From positions 1-35,206 of the forward strand of contig JANQLZ010000154.1 of the NCBI GenBank assembly GCA_028280325.1: a stretch of DNA of 35,206 nucleotides, written 5' to 3'. A model generated the notes under the pieces. It did not search any database. It was not told the origin of the DNA and was given only the letters and a program-made list of their open reading frames with translations. How positions within the stretch are numbered: position 1 is the first letter of the stretch; the number at the start of each line of letters is the position of its first letter. A program made the position numbers and the translations under genes. This document shows, in pieces, positions 33,529-35,206 of the stretch. This DNA comes from Bacillota bacterium. Lineage in GTDB: Bacteria; Bacillota; UBA994; PWPR01.

Positions 33529-34005
33529 TTATGGCTGCGTGAAATTTTCTATTAACTCAAATAAGCTGTCGTAGAATTCAGCTTTGAATCTAATAAATAC
33601 CCTGGAGTCTTCTATAATATAGTATTTATTGTTTTTTGAGTAGACTCCATTAATGACCTCACTGTCATTAATGGAGTCTTTTGAATAGTCAGGAATATTT
33701 TCAAAAGAGCTGAGAAAAAGCTTTCGGGTGCGTCCATTCTCCAAGATAAAGTTCAGTTCATACTCTTTGAGAGTTGCCAGTTCAACTTGCATATTAGATT
33801 TTCTGTACACACCTATACTACCTATGTCCAGGTCACTTACAGCAAAGCTCTCATCAGACCCTAAATCAAATATCTTGACTTCACTGTGAAAGTGAGCAAT
33901 CTTAGCATAGTACACCAAATAGTTATTTTGCCTGTAATATAGAACAAGAAGTATAGCTATTAAGCTACATATTAAAACTATTTGCTTTCTATTCTTATTA
34001 AGCAT
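33529..34005 (-). CDS. Unrecognised membrane-anchored protein
   Basis: This 158-residue protein matches no family I recognise. Residues about 8-25 (QIVLICSLIAILLVLYY) form one membrane segment after a basic start (MLNKNRK), so the rest probably lies outside the cytoplasm. The body is polar, with many Asn, Ser, Asp and Tyr residues and no Cys motif. Beta-rich patterns such as KIFDLGSDESFAVSDLDIG and NKYYIIEDSRVFIRFKAEFYDSLF are visible. ATG at 34005 has GAAAGG 8-9 bases upstream, and a TATAAT at 34042-34037 could be a -10 box, without a good -35. It stands alone within repeat-rich accessory DNA, and its A/T-rich codons suggest a recently acquired gene. Confidence 0.6.
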   Translation of the reverse strand: MLNKNRKQIVLICSLIAILLVLYYRQNNYLVYYAKIAHFHSEVKIFDLGSDESFAVSDLDIGSIGVYRKSNMQVELATLKEYELNFILENGRTRKLFLSSFENIPDYSKDSINDSEVINGVYSKNNKYYIIEDSRVFIRFKAEFYDSLFELIENFTQP

Positions 34006-34146
34006 TGAGTGAGACCTTTCTTTTTATTAAATGAAGATTATAGTAGTTCTTTTCATAATCATATACTGTATATTTCCTGTATTGCAATAACAATTAGTTT
34101 TTTTAGTTAGTTGTTTTACAACAGGGGTTAGAGGTATGCCTCGCAC

Positions 34147-34227
34147 ATGAAGTCACTACGCTAAAATGAAGTATCCCTTTAGGATATGAAGTTTGCCCTG
34201 GGCAAGCGAAGTGTGCTAACGCACATA
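34147..34227. repeat. Mini-hairpin array with ATGAAGT linkers, right
   Basis: There are four linkers: ATGAAGT at 34147, 34166 and 34186, and GCGAAGT at 34206. Their hairpins are a worn one after the first, then ATCC-CTTTA-GGAT, TTGCC-CTG-GGCAA and GTGC-TAAC-GCAC. It is the same design as the array at 33378-33461, about 700 bases away on the other side of the unknown gene. Confidence 0.82.
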
Positions 34228-34390
34228 TAAACATATCAGGCTCCTTGCTGGTAAGATGCTTTGTGCTCAAAGCTACCAGTTAGCTATGTCCTTAACCTCT
34301 GTCAGCCATATTGAGGTCCGATCCCACCGCTAAACATAATTATACGTTTAAATTTAAGGTTATAACACAGCAATACTCTAAAAACACCCA

Positions 34391-34620
34391 TTTTAGTTTT
34401 GCAAAGCAAAATTAGAATAAGCGCAGCGGTACAACCACCAACTAAACGCCTGAAAGTGTCATTATGCCGAGGCTTAACAGAATTATGCCCAGCTCAAGGA
34501 ATAGAGTAAATTTGCTACAAAGATAATACAACTGGTATATCTTTGGGCAGATCTTATTCGTGTACAACACTGAGCTGAACTCCATTTATAGAATCGCCGG
34601 CATGAGGACAACAATAACAA
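34391..34620. repeat. Structured direct repeat, copy 1
   Basis: This 230-base unit starts TTTTAGTTTTGCAAAGCAAA, with a TTTTGC-AAA-GCAAAA hairpin. It contains a foldback at 34464-34603: ATGCCG/CGGCAT outer bases, CAGCTCA/TGAGCTG, and a central hairpin (AGTAAATTTGC...CAAAGA against its complement) topped by ATAC-AACTG-GTAT. A side hairpin GTGT-ACA-ACAC follows. By eye it is over 90% identical to copy 2; differences in the stem keep pairing (G:U for G:C). Confidence 0.88.
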
Positions 34621-34851
34621 TTTTAGTTTTGCAAAGCAAAAATAAAATAAGCGCAGCGGTACAATCACCAAACTAAACGCCTGAAAGTATCATTATGCCG
34701 AGGCTTACAGAATTATGTCCAGCTCAAGGAATAGAGTAAATTTGCTACAAAGATAATACAACTAGTATGTCTTTGGGCAGATTTTACTCGTGTACAACAC
34801 TGAGCTGAACTCCATTTTATAGAATCGCCGGCATGTGGACAACAATAACAA
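34621..34851. repeat. Structured direct repeat, copy 2
   Basis: This 231-base unit directly abuts copies 1 and 3. Its foldback spans 34695-34834 with the same stems as copy 1: CAGCTCA/TGAGCTG, the long central hairpin with the ATAC-AACTA-GTAT tip, and the side hairpin GTGT-ACA-ACAC. On the - strand TTGTTG and TATAAA are 18 bases apart at its right end, a weak promoter-like pair also present in copy 1. Confidence 0.88.
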
Positions 34852-35052
34852 TTTTAGTTTTGCAAAGCAAAAATAAAATAAGCGCAGCGGTACAATCACC
34901 AAACTAAACGCCTGAAAGTTTCATTATGGGGAGGCTTACAGAATTGATGCTGGATCAAGGCGTAGCAAAAATTTTTCACATGGATGATACGGGGCAGTAT
35001 ATCTATGGAAAAATTTTTGCGTGCAACGCAGAGCCAGCATTAATTCTGTAAG
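34852..35052. repeat. Structured direct repeat, copy 3 (diverged body)
   Basis: The first 94 or so bases are almost identical to copy 2; the rest is largely different in sequence but folds alike. A 19-pair outer stem (34935-34953 with 35034-35052, one G:U) encloses the conserved TCAAGG. A central hairpin follows, GCAAAAATTTTT (34965-34976) with its complement (35009-35020), topped by ATAC-GGGGCA-GTAT, then a side hairpin GCGT-GCA-ACGC. This is the most complete fold of the three. Confidence 0.85.
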
Positions 35053-35069
35053 CGTCCGTCAGGGAGAAC

Positions 35070-35104
35070 GAAAAACAACACTAACAAAATGTTAGTGTTG
35101 TTTT
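35070..35104 (-). terminator. Rho-independent terminator of the rRNA operon
   Basis: AAAACAACACTAAC (35072-35085) and GTTAGTGTTGTTTT (35091-35104) are perfectly complementary over 14 bases with a 5-base loop, and a T run follows on the - strand. It lies 14 bases after the 5S 3' end. Confidence 0.92.
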
Positions 35105-35117
35105 GAGAAATTTAATA

Positions 35118-35206
35118 TGGCAACGACCTACTCTCCCAGGCCGTGACCGGCCAAGTACCATCGGCGCAGAGGGGCTTAACTTCTGTGTTCGGGATGGATA
35201 CAGGTG
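35118..35206 (-). rRNA. rrf: 5S ribosomal RNA, 3' part
   Basis: Read on the - strand, the sequence includes CCCGAACACAGAAGTTAAGC, then GCGCCGATGGTACTTGG, and ends GGGAGAGTAGGTCGTTGCCA, the highly conserved body and 3' end of bacterial 5S rRNA. The 5' part lies beyond the right edge, where 23S and 16S genes are expected. A strong terminator follows. Confidence 0.97.

Noticed and set aside
33378..34227. CRISPR array
   Set aside because: The constant word is only 7 bases, intervals are 9-14 bases and themselves palindromic, and no cas gene is present.
34391..35052. Insertion sequence with transposase
   Set aside because: No open frame in the triplicated units encodes a transposase or reverse transcriptase; the only longer frame (34483-34671) runs through the foldback and has no ribosome binding site.

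Overview
The window comes from an endospore-forming, low-to-moderate G+C Firmicute, most likely an anaerobic Clostridia-type lineage. The evidence is a dense set of sporulation genes (yabP, spoIID-like, spoVB-like x2, spoVT, spoVG, gin, a spore-type L,D-transpeptidase), Firmicutes-specific genes (veg, purR, ricT, darA, abrB) and strong AGGAGG-type ribosome binding sites with many TTG/GTG starts. No 16S sequence is visible, so a genus cannot be named. Apart from three + strand genes (partial yabP, L,D-transpeptidase, abrB), everything reads on the - strand.

From right to left, the gene order follows the rrnA-to-yabP segment of the Bacillus subtilis chromosome: 5S rRNA (right edge), gin/csfB, an Orn/Lys/Arg decarboxylase (yaaO type), darA (yaaQ), holB, ricT (yaaT), a yabB-type methyltransferase, rsmI (yabC), abrB, tatD (yabD), rsmA, veg, ispE, purR, spoVG, glmU, prs, pth, mfd, a PrsA/SurA-like chaperone, spoVT, two tandem spoVB/yabM-type flippases, mazG (yabN), an HU gene, rqcP (yabO), a SpoIID-like lipoprotein and a stand-alone acyltransferase domain. 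A convergent yabP fragment lies at the left edge. From memory of that map, metS, rnmV, yabG, sspF, tmk, yaaR and ctc are missing. Additions include argR after rsmA, a cyanophycin pair (cphB-cphA), an L,D-transpeptidase, a GntR/FCD regulator between ispE and purR, a miniature PrsW-like membrane protein after pth, and the second flippase.

The genes work mainly in information processing (rRNA, Mfd, HolB, RsmA, RsmI, RqcP, Pth), precursor supply (GlmU, Prs, IspE), control (PurR, ArgR, AbrB, SpoVG, DarA, RicT) and spore formation. Rho-independent terminators separate the units: yabP; spoIID; spoVT/spoVB; mfd/prsW-like; spoVG; cphA/ispE; veg/L,D-transpeptidase (shared, bidirectional); abrB; gin; and the rRNA operon. 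Consensus sigma-A promoters precede abrB and veg, and a plausible sigma-H promoter precedes spoVG.

The least explained part is 32.6-35.1 kb, between gin and the 5S gene. It holds one unrecognised small membrane-anchored protein gene and many foldback sequences: REP-like palindromes, arrays of mini-hairpins separated by a constant ATGAAGT linker, and a triplicated unit of about 230 bp. Each unit of the triplicate can fold into a large branched hairpin. The third copy has a largely different sequence but keeps the same fold, including a compensatory base-pair change, so it is the best candidate here for an undescribed structured RNA or mobile foldback element.
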